Below are positions 1 through 5,399 of a stretch of 9,536 nt of DNA, one piece after another. A program made the translations under genes and the position numbers. This DNA is from Roseovarius sp. (lineage in GTDB: Bacteria; Pseudomonadota; Alphaproteobacteria; Rhodobacterales; Rhodobacteraceae), in assembly GCA_021767845.1 (NCBI GenBank), contig JAASSQ010000107.1:1-9536 (forward strand). Reading direction: 5' to 3'. Every line of letters starts with the position of its first letter. Positions within the stretch are counted from its first letter, which is position 1. The notes under the pieces were generated by a model. That model saw only the letters and a list, made by a program, of their open reading frames with translations, searched no databases and was not told the DNA's origin.

Positions 1-608
1 ATGTGGACCATGTCGAGGAACCGCGCATCAAGGCCACGATCCTCGTGCCCGACGAATTCCTGGGCGACGTGCTCAAGCTTTGCCAGGACAGGCGCGGCAT
101 CCAGATGGACCTGACCTATGCCGGGGCGCGGGCGATGGTGGTCTATGACTTGCCGCTCAACGAGGTGGTGTTCGATTTCTACGACCGCCTGAAATCGGTG
201 ACCAAGGGCTACGCGTCCTTCGACTACGAGATCACGGGCTACCGGCAGGACAACCTGGTCAAGATGCAGGTGCTGGTCAATGAAGAGCCGGTCGATGCGC
301 TGTCGATGATGGTGCACCGCGACCGCGCGGAAATGCGCGGCCGGGCGATGTGCGAAAAGCTCAAGGATCTGATCCCGCGCCATATGTTCAAGATCCCGAT
401 CCAGGCGGCCATCGGTGGCAAGGTGATCGCGCGCGAAACGCTGTCGGCGATGCGCAAGGACGTGACCGCGAAATGCTACGGCGGTGACGTGACGCGGAAG
501 AAGAAACTTCTGGAAAAGCAGAAGGCCGGCAAGAAGAAGATGCGCCAGTTCGGCAAGGTCGAGATCCCGCAGCAGGCCTTCATCTCGGCCCTCAAGATGG
601 ACGAATGA
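1..608 (+). CDS. lepA: Elongation factor 4 (LepA), C-terminal part
   Basis: This is the last 201 or so codons of LepA (EF4), a ribosome-associated translational GTPase of about 600 residues; the GTPase and the other N-terminal domains lie outside the window. The reading frame enters at base 3, where GTG encodes an internal valine and is not a start. The fragment opens with VDHVEEPRI and the EF-G domain-V-like fold (PRIKATILVPDEFLGDVLKLCQDRRG). It continues into the LepA-specific C-terminal domain, with the signature stretches SFDYEITGYRQ, LVKMQVLVNEEPVDALS and DVTRKKKLLEKQKAGKKKMR, and ends ISALKMDE. The basic DVTRKKKLLEKQK segment is diagnostic of LepA as against EF-G. The family is known to act on the ribosome near the tRNA sites. 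The stop TGA at 606-608 and the last codons are copied again 135 bases downstream. Confidence 0.97.
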   Translation, partial: VDHVEEPRIKATILVPDEFLGDVLKLCQDRRGIQMDLTYAGARAMVVYDLPLNEVVFDFYDRLKSVTKGYASFDYEITGYRQDNLVKMQVLVNEEPVDALSMMVHRDRAEMRGRAMCEKLKDLIPRHMFKIPIQAAIGGKVIARETLSAMRKDVTAKCYGGDVTRKKKLLEKQKAGKKKMRQFGKVEIPQQAFISALKMDE

Positions 609-618
609 CCAAGGCGCC

Positions 619-640
619 GTAGGCCGGGCTTCAGCCCGGC
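619..640 (+). repeat. REP-like hairpin type 1, copy 1 (GTAG-headed)
   Basis: GTAG at 619-622 is followed by a perfect 8-bp stem GCCGGGCT / AGCCCGGC (623-630 / 633-640) with a TC loop. A GTAG tetranucleotide just 5' of a short GC-rich palindrome is the hallmark of REP sequences mobilised by RAYT (TnpA-REP) proteins. That assignment is inferred from form only. It may also help end lepA transcription, though it has no T-tract. Confidence 0.6.
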
Positions 641-681
641 AGCGCCGTCAACTCCGGGCACGCCGCGTCGCCCTCGTATCC

Positions 682-707
682 GTAGGGTGCGCGGTCCCCG
701 CGCACCC
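682..707 (+). repeat. REP-like hairpin type 2, copy 1 (GTAG-headed)
   Basis: GTAG (682-685) leads into a perfect 10-bp stem GGGTGCGCGG / CCGCGCACCC (685-694 / 698-707) with a TCC loop. The sequence differs from the type 1 hairpin but has the same GTAG head, so each 135-bp unit holds a pair of distinct REP-like palindromes. Confidence 0.6.
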
Positions 708-753
708 GGGCCGATGTGGGCTGCCCTCAAGATGGACGAATGACCGACGCGCC

Positions 754-775
754 GTAGGCCGGGCTTCAGCCCGGC
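754..775 (+). repeat. REP-like hairpin type 1, copy 2
   Basis: Identical to the hairpin at 619-640 and exactly 135 bases downstream: GTAG (754-757), then GCCGGGCT, TC loop, AGCCCGGC (758-775). The flanking spacer bases differ, the hairpin does not. Confidence 0.6.
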
Positions 776-816
776 AACGCCCTCAACTCCATGCGCGCGG
801 CTTCCCCCTCATGTCC

Positions 817-842
817 GTAGGGTGCGCGGTCCCCGCGCACCC
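817..842 (+). repeat. REP-like hairpin type 2, copy 2
   Basis: Identical to the hairpin at 682-707 and exactly 135 bases downstream, with stem arms at 820-829 and 833-842. Similarity between the two units stops at the end of this stem. It ends 14 bases past the stop of the facing lipoprotein gene (stop at 856-858), so it lies in the 3' flank of both convergent genes. Confidence 0.6.
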
Positions 843-855
843 CGTCACCCGTCCG

Positions 856-999
856 TCAGAACAGGCCCTCGCCGCCCTCGGTCTCTTCGACCGCCTCGTC
901 GGCGGCCACCACGGCCCCTGCGCCCACCAACGGGCCACAGGCCGACAGGGCGGGCAGGCTTGCGCTCAATGCGAGCGCGATCCACAGCTTGCGTGTCAT
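856..999 (-). CDS. Very small lipoprotein, function unknown
   Basis: A 47-residue protein reading MTRKLWIALALSASLPALSA, then C at position 21, then GPLVGAGAVV and an acidic tail ending in EGLF. The N-terminus is a lipoprotein signal peptide: two basic residues, a hydrophobic core and a lipobox LSAC with Cys21 as the predicted lipidated residue. The mature part is only 27 residues, with an Ala/Gly/Val stretch and then an acidic Glu/Gly-rich end. The ATG at 999 is preceded by a purine-rich GGAGAGAG site at good spacing, which fixes the start. Gly follows the Cys, so there is no Asp +2 retention signal and outer-membrane sorting is plausible. It lies 54 bp downstream of another tiny lipoprotein on the same strand and may share its transcript. 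I do not recognise a named family; entericidin-like small lipoproteins are the nearest general class. Confidence 0.72.
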   Translation of the reverse strand: MTRKLWIALALSASLPALSACGPLVGAGAVVAADEAVEETEGGEGLF

Positions 1000-1053
1000 G
1001 TGCTCTCTCCTTTTCCGGTTTCGGGATGTCTGCCGGCGCGTGCGGACCCGAGG

Positions 1054-1167
1054 CTAGTCGATGACCGCCTCGGTCGCGTTCTCCACGTCATCCGTGAAGC
1101 CCTCGGCCGTCTCGCACCCGGCCTGCGCGGCCAGCAGCGGCAGGATCAGGGCAATACGTGTCTTCAT
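1054..1167 (-). CDS. Entericidin-like small lipoprotein
   Basis: A 37-residue protein: MKTRIALILPLLAAQAG, then C at 18, then ETAEGFTDDVENATEAVID. The signal peptide has a basic start, a hydrophobic core and the lipobox AQAGC with Cys18 as the lipidation site. The mature part, C-x-T-x-E-G-x-x-x-D-x-x-x-A-x-x-A, matches the general pattern of entericidin A/B family lipoproteins of proteobacteria (small cell-envelope lipoproteins; in E. coli an antidote/toxin pair). The ATG at 1167 has an ideal GGAGG site eight bases upstream. A longer reading of the same frame starting at 1314 is rejected because it has no comparable ribosome-binding site and would bury the signal peptide. It is upstream of and co-directional with the lipoprotein at 856-999, giving a tandem pair that recalls ecnA-ecnB. 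Toxin/antidote activity is not shown by the sequence. Confidence 0.75.
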   Translation of the reverse strand: MKTRIALILPLLAAQAGCETAEGFTDDVENATEAVID

Positions 1168-1232
1168 GCGTGTCCTCCGGCTTGTGTTGCGTCTCACCCC
1201 AACGTGGGCCGCCCCGCCGCGTTCCCAAACCG

Positions 1233-1252
1233 GTCGGCAGGGACTTGCCGAC
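1233..1252. repeat. Short inverted repeat in divergent intergenic region
   Basis: GTCGGCA (1233-1239) and TGCCGAC (1246-1252) form a perfect 7-bp stem with a 6-base loop. It sits in the 199-bp region between the divergent lipoprotein gene (start 1167) and the small membrane protein gene (start 1367). It could be an operator or a leader hairpin. No convincing promoter hexamers or FNR-type box were found in this stretch. Confidence 0.3.
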
Positions 1253-1366
1253 GATGCGGGACAGGGCGCCGACGTGGCTTGGCTACTCACAGCCGCGTGA
1301 TCTTCCCCTGACAAGCCGGGGTCACCGTCTTACATCTTCAGCTGAAAGACGAAAGGAGGCATCACA

Positions 1367-1615
1367 ATGGACAGATTGAGTTTCGTCCTGACCCTCGCCA
1401 CCGGCCCCACGCTGATGGGCGGATTCGTCATCATCGTTCTCAGCATGGGCTACTACGGCTGGCCCGCGATCGCGGCGGCGGCCGGGCTCGGCTTCGTGCT
1501 CACATGGCCGGTGGCCTACATCATCTCGCGGTGGATCAAACGGGAAGACCCCGAGTTCGACCACACGCAGAACGATGGCGGTCTGATCCCCGACCCGACC
1601 GCGCCCGAGGTGTAA
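1367..1615 (+). CDS. Two-helix small membrane protein, paralog A
   Basis: An 82-residue protein with two hydrophobic helices (about residues 5-27 and 32-54) joined by a short MGYYGWP turn, then a soluble acidic/polar tail (KREDPEFDHTQ...APEV) of about 24 residues. The first 58 residues align without gaps to the two downstream proteins at 2024-2212 and 2303-2488. Shared residues include L4, G13, T15, G18, G28, G42-F43, P48-V49-A50 and R55, so this is paralog A of a local family. The C-terminal tail is absent from the other two. The start is set by an excellent AAAGGAGG site eight bases before the ATG. No FNR-like box was seen upstream, unlike paralogs B and C. The stop codon lies in the loop of a hairpin. 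Function unknown; the helix-helix motif G-x-T-x-x-G suggests packing or oligomerisation. Confidence 0.85.
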   Translation: MDRLSFVLTLATGPTLMGGFVIIVLSMGYYGWPAIAAAAGLGFVLTWPVAYIISRWIKREDPEFDHTQNDGGLIPDPTAPEV

Positions 1616-1626
1616 ACCACCTCGGG
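1604..1626. terminator. Hairpin with stop codon in its loop, shared by convergent genes
   Basis: CCCGAGGTG (1604-1612) and CACCTCGGG (1618-1626) form a perfect 9-bp stem around the 5-base loop TAAAC. The TAA is the stop codon of the small membrane protein gene, so the 5' arm encodes its last residues. There is no T-tract on either side. It sits at the junction with the convergent gene ending at 1631 and may slow or end transcription from both sides. Confidence 0.5.
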
Positions 1627-1630
1627 TCCC

Positions 1631-1912
1631 TCACTCCGGGGCCGATCCCCTGATCGCCTCGGGGTGCTCTTCCAGGAACCTGTGCAGCACGACGTAAAGC
1701 TCGCGGGCATGGGTCAGATCGCCCCGATGCAGGGCTTCGCGCACATCCTCGCAGATCATCTGCTGCACGGCCTGCGGCCCTTTTGCGCTGTGCATGGTGT
1801 ATTCGGCCAGCGCCGAGGCGCTCACGTCGGGCAGTTTCTCGTGCTCGGCCACCGCCGCGATTTCCTCGCGCGTGAGGCAGGTCATGTCCTCGATATCCTC
1901 CAGCGTAATCAT
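1631..1912 (-). CDS. Conserved-looking hypothetical protein, acidic and helical
   Basis: A 93-residue soluble protein, MITLEDIEDMTCLTREEIAAVAEHEKLPDV... ending EEHPEAIRGSAPE. It is rich in Glu, Asp, Ala and Leu and should be mostly alpha-helical. There is one Cys (C12) near the N-terminus, a second in QQMICEDVREAL, and no signal peptide or membrane segment. The ATG at 1912 is preceded by a good GGAGGAG site; longer readings further upstream in the same frame run into the promoter region of the divergent gene and are rejected. I recall similar proteins from other Rhodobacteraceae but cannot name a family. It ends 15 bp from the convergent small membrane protein A and starts 111 bp from small membrane protein B. 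The FNR-like box at 1976-1989 lies in that divergent interval and could serve either gene. Confidence 0.8.
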   Translation of the reverse strand: MITLEDIEDMTCLTREEIAAVAEHEKLPDVSASALAEYTMHSAKGPQAVQQMICEDVREALHRGDLTHARELYVVLHRFLEEHPEAIRGSAPE

Positions 1913-1975
1913 CGCCGCTCCTCCCTGCGGTTCGTCATGCATCTGCCACGATACCACAACGGCCGACCTTTCCGG

Positions 1976-1989
1976 CTGACGCAGATCAA
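1976..1989 (+). promoter_or_regulatory. FNR/CRP-type binding site upstream of paralog B
   Basis: CTGAC-GCAG-ATCAA, followed by GG, differs at two positions from the FNR consensus TTGAT-N4-ATCAA; a TTGAC left half is common in alphaproteobacterial FnrL/FnrP sites. The box centre (1982.5) is 41.5 bases before the ATG at 2024, the class II activator spacing if the transcript starts at the ATG. A TATCGT hexamer at 2012-2017 fits as the -10. It also faces the divergent gene starting at 1912. Confidence 0.5.
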
Positions 1990-2023
1990 GGCCGGACGAT
2001 GCTACCCCCGGTATCGTCACGGC

Positions 2024-2212
2024 ATGGTCTGGCTCATGATCGTTCTTCATCTCTTCATCGGCGCCACGCTGGCCGGTGTCGGTATCGTGGTGGCGCTTGT
2101 CGCGGGGCAGGGCAGCGCGCTTGCGCTTGCCGGCGCAGCCGTGGCGGGGTTTCTGCTGGCCTTTCCGGTCGCCTGGGGCATCGCCCGCGCGATGCAGGAC
2201 GGCCCACCCTGA
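2024..2212 (+). CDS. Two-helix small membrane protein, paralog B
   Basis: A 62-residue protein beginning MVWLMIVLHLFIGATLAG, with two hydrophobic helices (about 4-27 and 32-54), the second ending in FLLAFPVAWGIAR, and a short polar tail. It aligns without gaps to paralogs A and C, and the starts of all three then coincide exactly, which supports the ATG at 2024 over the ATG four codons later at 2036 or any upstream reading. No Shine-Dalgarno sequence is visible before either ATG. Together with the predicted -10 and FNR-like box, this suggests a leaderless or nearly leaderless mRNA (inference). Inner-membrane location follows from the helices. I recall related 60-residue Rhodobacteraceae proteins carrying unsupported automatic enzyme names; nothing here indicates an enzyme. 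Confidence 0.8.
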   Translation: MVWLMIVLHLFIGATLAGVGIVVALVAGQGSALALAGAAVAGFLLAFPVAWGIARAMQDGPP

Positions 2213-2221
2213 TTTGCCGTC

Positions 2222-2235
2222 CTGATTTGGATCAA
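2222..2235 (+). promoter_or_regulatory. FNR/CRP-type binding site upstream of paralog C
   Basis: CTGAT-TTGG-ATCAA, followed by GG, matches the FNR consensus TTGAT-N4-ATCAA at nine of ten specified bases. It begins ten bases after the stop of paralog B and ends 67 bases before the ATG of paralog C. A CCTAAT -10-like hexamer at 2256-2261 would put the transcript start near 2268, so the box centre would be at about -40, close to the class II activator position of -41.5. It has the same CTGAY-N4-ATCAAGG form as the box at 1976-1989. Confidence 0.55.
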
Positions 2236-2255
2236 GGAAGATCGTATTGCGACTT

Positions 2256-2261
2256 CCTAAT
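2256..2261 (+). promoter_or_regulatory. Candidate -10 element for paralog C
   Basis: CCTAAT matches TATAAT at four of six bases, including the TAAT core. Its position relative to the FNR-like box at 2222-2235 fits class II activation, which needs no good -35. This is a weak call on its own; the support is the spacing. Confidence 0.35.
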
Positions 2262-2302
2262 GTGAGTCGCGCGCGCGATTTCAACGATCAAGAGGACCGA
2301 AC

Positions 2303-2488
2303 ATGCTGCGCCTGGCACTCATTCTCTACCTGTTCATCGGCACCACCTTCGCCGGCTCCGCAATGATCGCGGCCCTGACGGTGGGCTTCGATACGACCGT
2401 TCCGGTCGTGACCTCGGCACTTGCGGGGTTCGTGGTGGCCATCCCGGTGGCGTGGCTCGTGGCGCGGGGGCTTTACTCCGAACAGTGA
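2303..2488 (+). CDS. Two-helix small membrane protein, paralog C
   Basis: A 61-residue protein starting MLRLALILYLFIGTTFAG, with two membrane helices (about 3-27 and 33-54) and a short tail (YSEQ). It is closest to paralog B (LFIGxTxAG in helix 1, AGFxxAxPVAWxxAR in helix 2) and more distant from A. The ATG at 2303 has an AGAGGA site at good spacing. The 90-bp gap after paralog B holds its own FNR-like box and -10 candidate, so it is probably transcribed independently as well as by read-through. Predicted integral inner-membrane protein with no catalytic motif; function unknown. Downstream, convergent with a hydrolase gene, lies a cluster of palindromic GTACGAAAC motifs. Confidence 0.85.
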   Translation: MLRLALILYLFIGTTFAGSAMIAALTVGFDTTVPVVTSALAGFVVAIPVAWLVARGLYSEQ

Positions 2489-2502
2489 GCCCTGTGCGCC
2501 GT

Positions 2503-2584
2503 GGCGCGGGTTTTGTACGAAACGCGCGCCGTCGGGGTGCGATTTGGTACGAAACCGCCGGGCAAAAGTGGCGTTTCGTACCAA
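2503..2584. repeat. Cluster of GTACGAAAC palindromic motifs
   Basis: Three copies of one motif lie between the convergent genes ending at 2488 and 2587. Copy a (2511-2523, TTTTGTACGAAAC) is the core of a 28-bp near-palindrome centred on GTAC (2503-2530, GGCGCG...CGCGCC ends, two mismatched position pairs). Copy b is 2543-2555 (TTTGGTACGAAAC). Copy c is inverted at 2573-2584 (GTTTCGTACCAA). Copies b and c pair perfectly over 12 bp (2544-2555 / 2573-2584) and can extend by a GCC/GGC helix, giving a long hairpin directly after the hydrolase stop. There is no T-tract. It may work as a 3' stabilising or terminating structure, or it may be a dispersed repeat. Confidence 0.65.
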
Positions 2585-2586
2585 GC

Positions 2587-3354
2587 TCAATCCAGCCAGG
2601 CCCGGATCGCAGCCTCGAAGTCGCGGGGCTTTTCGGCATGCAGCCAATGCCCCGCGCCGGGGATTTTCGCAAATTGAGCCTTGGGGAACAACGCCTTGAT
2701 ATCGTTGCGATATTCCCGCTTCACATAGTCCGACTCCGCCCCTGACAAGAACAGCGCGGGCTTGTCAAAGCTGCCCGACACCTCGGGAAAGCCAAGGATC
2801 TCCGGCATCTGCTCGGCCAGCACGTCCAGGTTCAGGCGCCATTTTTTCTCTTTGATATCAAGTGATTGCGTGAAGAACGAAACAAGGGTCGGGTCGCCCA
2901 CCACGCCCTTGATCTGCTCGGCGGCGTCCGATCGTTTCTCCACCCGTTCCAGATCAACGGCTTTCATCGCGTCGATATACTGTATCTGGGTGTGGGAATA
3001 GGCGACGGGCGCAATATCTGCCACGATAAGGCGATTAACCAACTCAGGCCAGGTCAGCGCCAGCACCATCGCGGCCTTGCCCCCCATGGAATGCCCCAGC
3101 ACATCGAACGGTCCATCAAGGTCTTGCAGGACCTCGGCCAGATCGTCGGCCATGTCGGGGTAGCTTTGCGTTTCCTTCCAAGGGCTTAGGCCGTGGTTCC
3201 GCATATCGACAGCCACCACTTCGCGCTGGTCCGACAGCCGCTTGGCAATGACCCCCCAATTCCGCGCCGAGCCATACAGCCCATGCGCAATCAGCAGTCC
3301 CGGCTTGTCGGTGCGCGCACCATGTCTGATCCTGTGCAACATGCCCGCAGTCAT
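2587..3354 (-). CDS. ybfF: Alpha/beta hydrolase, YbfF-like esterase
   Basis: A 255-residue cytoplasmic alpha/beta-hydrolase fold protein of the YbfF group, which hydrolyses short acyl or acyl-CoA-type esters in vitro; the physiological substrate is unclear. The oxyanion-hole region is HGLYGSARNW (24-33). VDMRNHG (49-55) follows strand 4. The nucleophile elbow is GHSMGG (87-92) with Ser89. VADIAPVAY (111-119) contains Asp113, conserved in this subgroup and a candidate acid. His236 lies in GAGHWLHAEKP. The length fits the family. The ATG at 3354 has an AAAGGG site upstream; the ATG four codons later (3342) is possible but has a weaker site. There is no signal peptide. It is divergent from the gene at 3433 (78-bp gap) and ends two bases from the inverted repeat at 2544-2584. 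Confidence 0.9.
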   Translation of the reverse strand: MTAGMLHRIRHGARTDKPGLLIAHGLYGSARNWGVIAKRLSDQREVVAVDMRNHGLSPWKETQSYPDMADDLAEVLQDLDGPFDVLGHSMGGKAAMVLALTWPELVNRLIVADIAPVAYSHTQIQYIDAMKAVDLERVEKRSDAAEQIKGVVGDPTLVSFFTQSLDIKEKKWRLNLDVLAEQMPEILGFPEVSGSFDKPALFLSGAESDYVKREYRNDIKALFPKAQFAKIPGAGHWLHAEKPRDFEAAIRAWLD

Positions 3355-3432
3355 ACAGGCGCCCTTTCGCGACAGCCACCCCTATTGAGGCTCCGCGCCC
3401 GGCAGGCTAAGGTTCAACTGGGACAACCTGTT

Positions 3433-3807
3433 GTGATTGATCCAGAATCCATAAATCGCGATGTCGCGCGGCTTGAAGACCTCATGCGCGAAAAACTGGG
3501 CGTGCGCGGCAGGACATTCGAAATCCGCCTTCGCCGGGCCGGGCGCCGCCTGCCGCGCTTTGCCCGCAAGGCGGGCCGCCGCATTGCCGAGGCCCGCGCG
3601 AAGATGGTGCATCCGCGCCTCGCGGCGCAGGTCGATCACACCGCCGTGGATCGCGCGATGGAAACCTTGCGCAACCATCTGTCCGACATCGATCCGGCCG
3701 AGCGGCGGAAATCCATTGTCCTTGGCCTTCTCGGTAGTCTCGCCTTCAATCTGATCCTGCTGGGCGCGGCGATTCTGGGCTTGCTGTACTGGCAGGGCGT
3801 GATCTGA
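3433..3807 (+). CDS. Basic protein with single C-terminal membrane helix, unknown function
   Basis: With the GTG start at 3433 the protein is 124 residues, V/M-IDPESINRDVARLEDLMREKLGVRG and onward. Residues 1-93 are soluble, very rich in Arg and predicted helical (RLRRAGRRLPRFARKAGRRIAEARAK). Residues 95-119 form one hydrophobic helix (SIVLGLLGSLAFNLILLGAAILGLLYW) ending four residues before the C-terminus, so the topology is tail-anchored-like. The GTG is chosen because upstream codons run back into the antisense of the divergent hydrolase, and because Rhodobacteraceae relatives, as I remember them, start M-I-D-P-E-S. An ATG at 3484 is a shorter alternative that would cut conserved-looking sequence. 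The ribosome-binding site is poor (GGGAC, 8-9 bases away). Function unknown. It ends before a shared bidirectional terminator facing glyA. Confidence 0.78.
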   Translation: MIDPESINRDVARLEDLMREKLGVRGRTFEIRLRRAGRRLPRFARKAGRRIAEARAKMVHPRLAAQVDHTAVDRAMETLRNHLSDIDPAERRKSIVLGLLGSLAFNLILLGAAILGLLYWQGVI

Positions 3808-3870
3808 TGCGCATTAGCCTGACCGGAAAACCTTAACGCTGCATGAACGCCTCGGACGGCCCACGAAAAA

Positions 3871-3902
3871 GCCCCGCGCAATCCTGCGCGGGGCCTTGTT
3901 TT
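3871..3902. terminator. Bidirectional rho-independent terminator
   Basis: A perfect 10-bp GC-rich stem, GCCCCGCGCA / TGCGCGGGGC (3871-3880 / 3885-3894), closes an ATCC loop. On the plus strand CTTGTTTT follows; on the minus strand the stem is followed by five Ts. It lies between the convergent gene ending at 3807 and glyA ending at 3919 and should serve both, best for glyA. Confidence 0.9.
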
Positions 3903-3918
3903 CAAAGGGCTATCTGGC

Positions 3919-5226
<1,308 letters not shown>

Positions 5227-5318
5227 TGTGGCAACTCCGTCGATGTGACTTTGGCGGCTTTCCTATCGGAAACCTAGCCTGTTTGAAAGGTTGTAAAGCG
5301 ACAAAAGGGCTTGTCGGA

Positions 5319-5334
5319 GCGCCATTGCTGGCGC
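5319..5334. repeat. Small hairpin in the glyA-nadK divergent region
   Basis: GCGCCA / TGGCGC with a TTGC loop forms a perfect 6-bp stem midway between the divergent glyA and nadK starts. It may be an operator or only local structure. The rest of the 173-bp gap shows no clear promoter hexamers or riboswitch fold. Confidence 0.25.
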
Positions 5335-5399
5335 AACAGGTGAATTTGTGTTTCGATCGGATCTTCGGGACGCACTTAGGAAACAGGACAGTGCCGAAC

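Larger units (their letters stand above)
588..842. repeat. Tandem duplication, period 135 bp, of lepA 3' end plus paired hairpins
   Basis: Two direct copies are offset by exactly 135 bases: unit 1 at 588-707 and unit 2 at 723-842. Both begin with an identical 23-base stretch that covers the last six lepA codons and the stop (codons for ALKMDE, then TGA). Copy 2 therefore carries a vestigial lepA tail at 723-743. Both units contain the same two hairpins at the same offsets. The hairpins and the lepA tail are identical between copies, while the spacers have diverged at many positions. It looks like a segmental duplication that produced a two-unit REP cluster between the convergent lepA and lipoprotein genes. 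Confidence 0.9.

Noticed and set aside
1664..2212. A 182-residue plus-strand reading extending paralog B upstream
   Set aside because: The first two thirds are antisense to the gene at 1631-1912 and unlike any paralog; only the part from 2024 aligns to paralogs A and C.
1913..2284. N-terminal extension of the minus-strand hypothetical protein to 217 residues
   Set aside because: The extension crosses the promoter region and paralog B on the other strand; the ATG at 1912 has a good GGAGGAG site.
3410..3436. Possible AGGTT/AACCT and CAAC/GTTG hairpins before the GTG start at 3433
   Set aside because: Stems of 4-5 bp are expected by chance and no supporting context was found.
5227..5399. Upstream extension of nadK to 5226, and a possible riboswitch in the glyA-nadK gap
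   Set aside because: The extra N-terminal residues do not resemble NadK, whose family start falls at 5400. No conserved riboswitch core could be recognised by eye; only a small hairpin at 5319-5334 is present.
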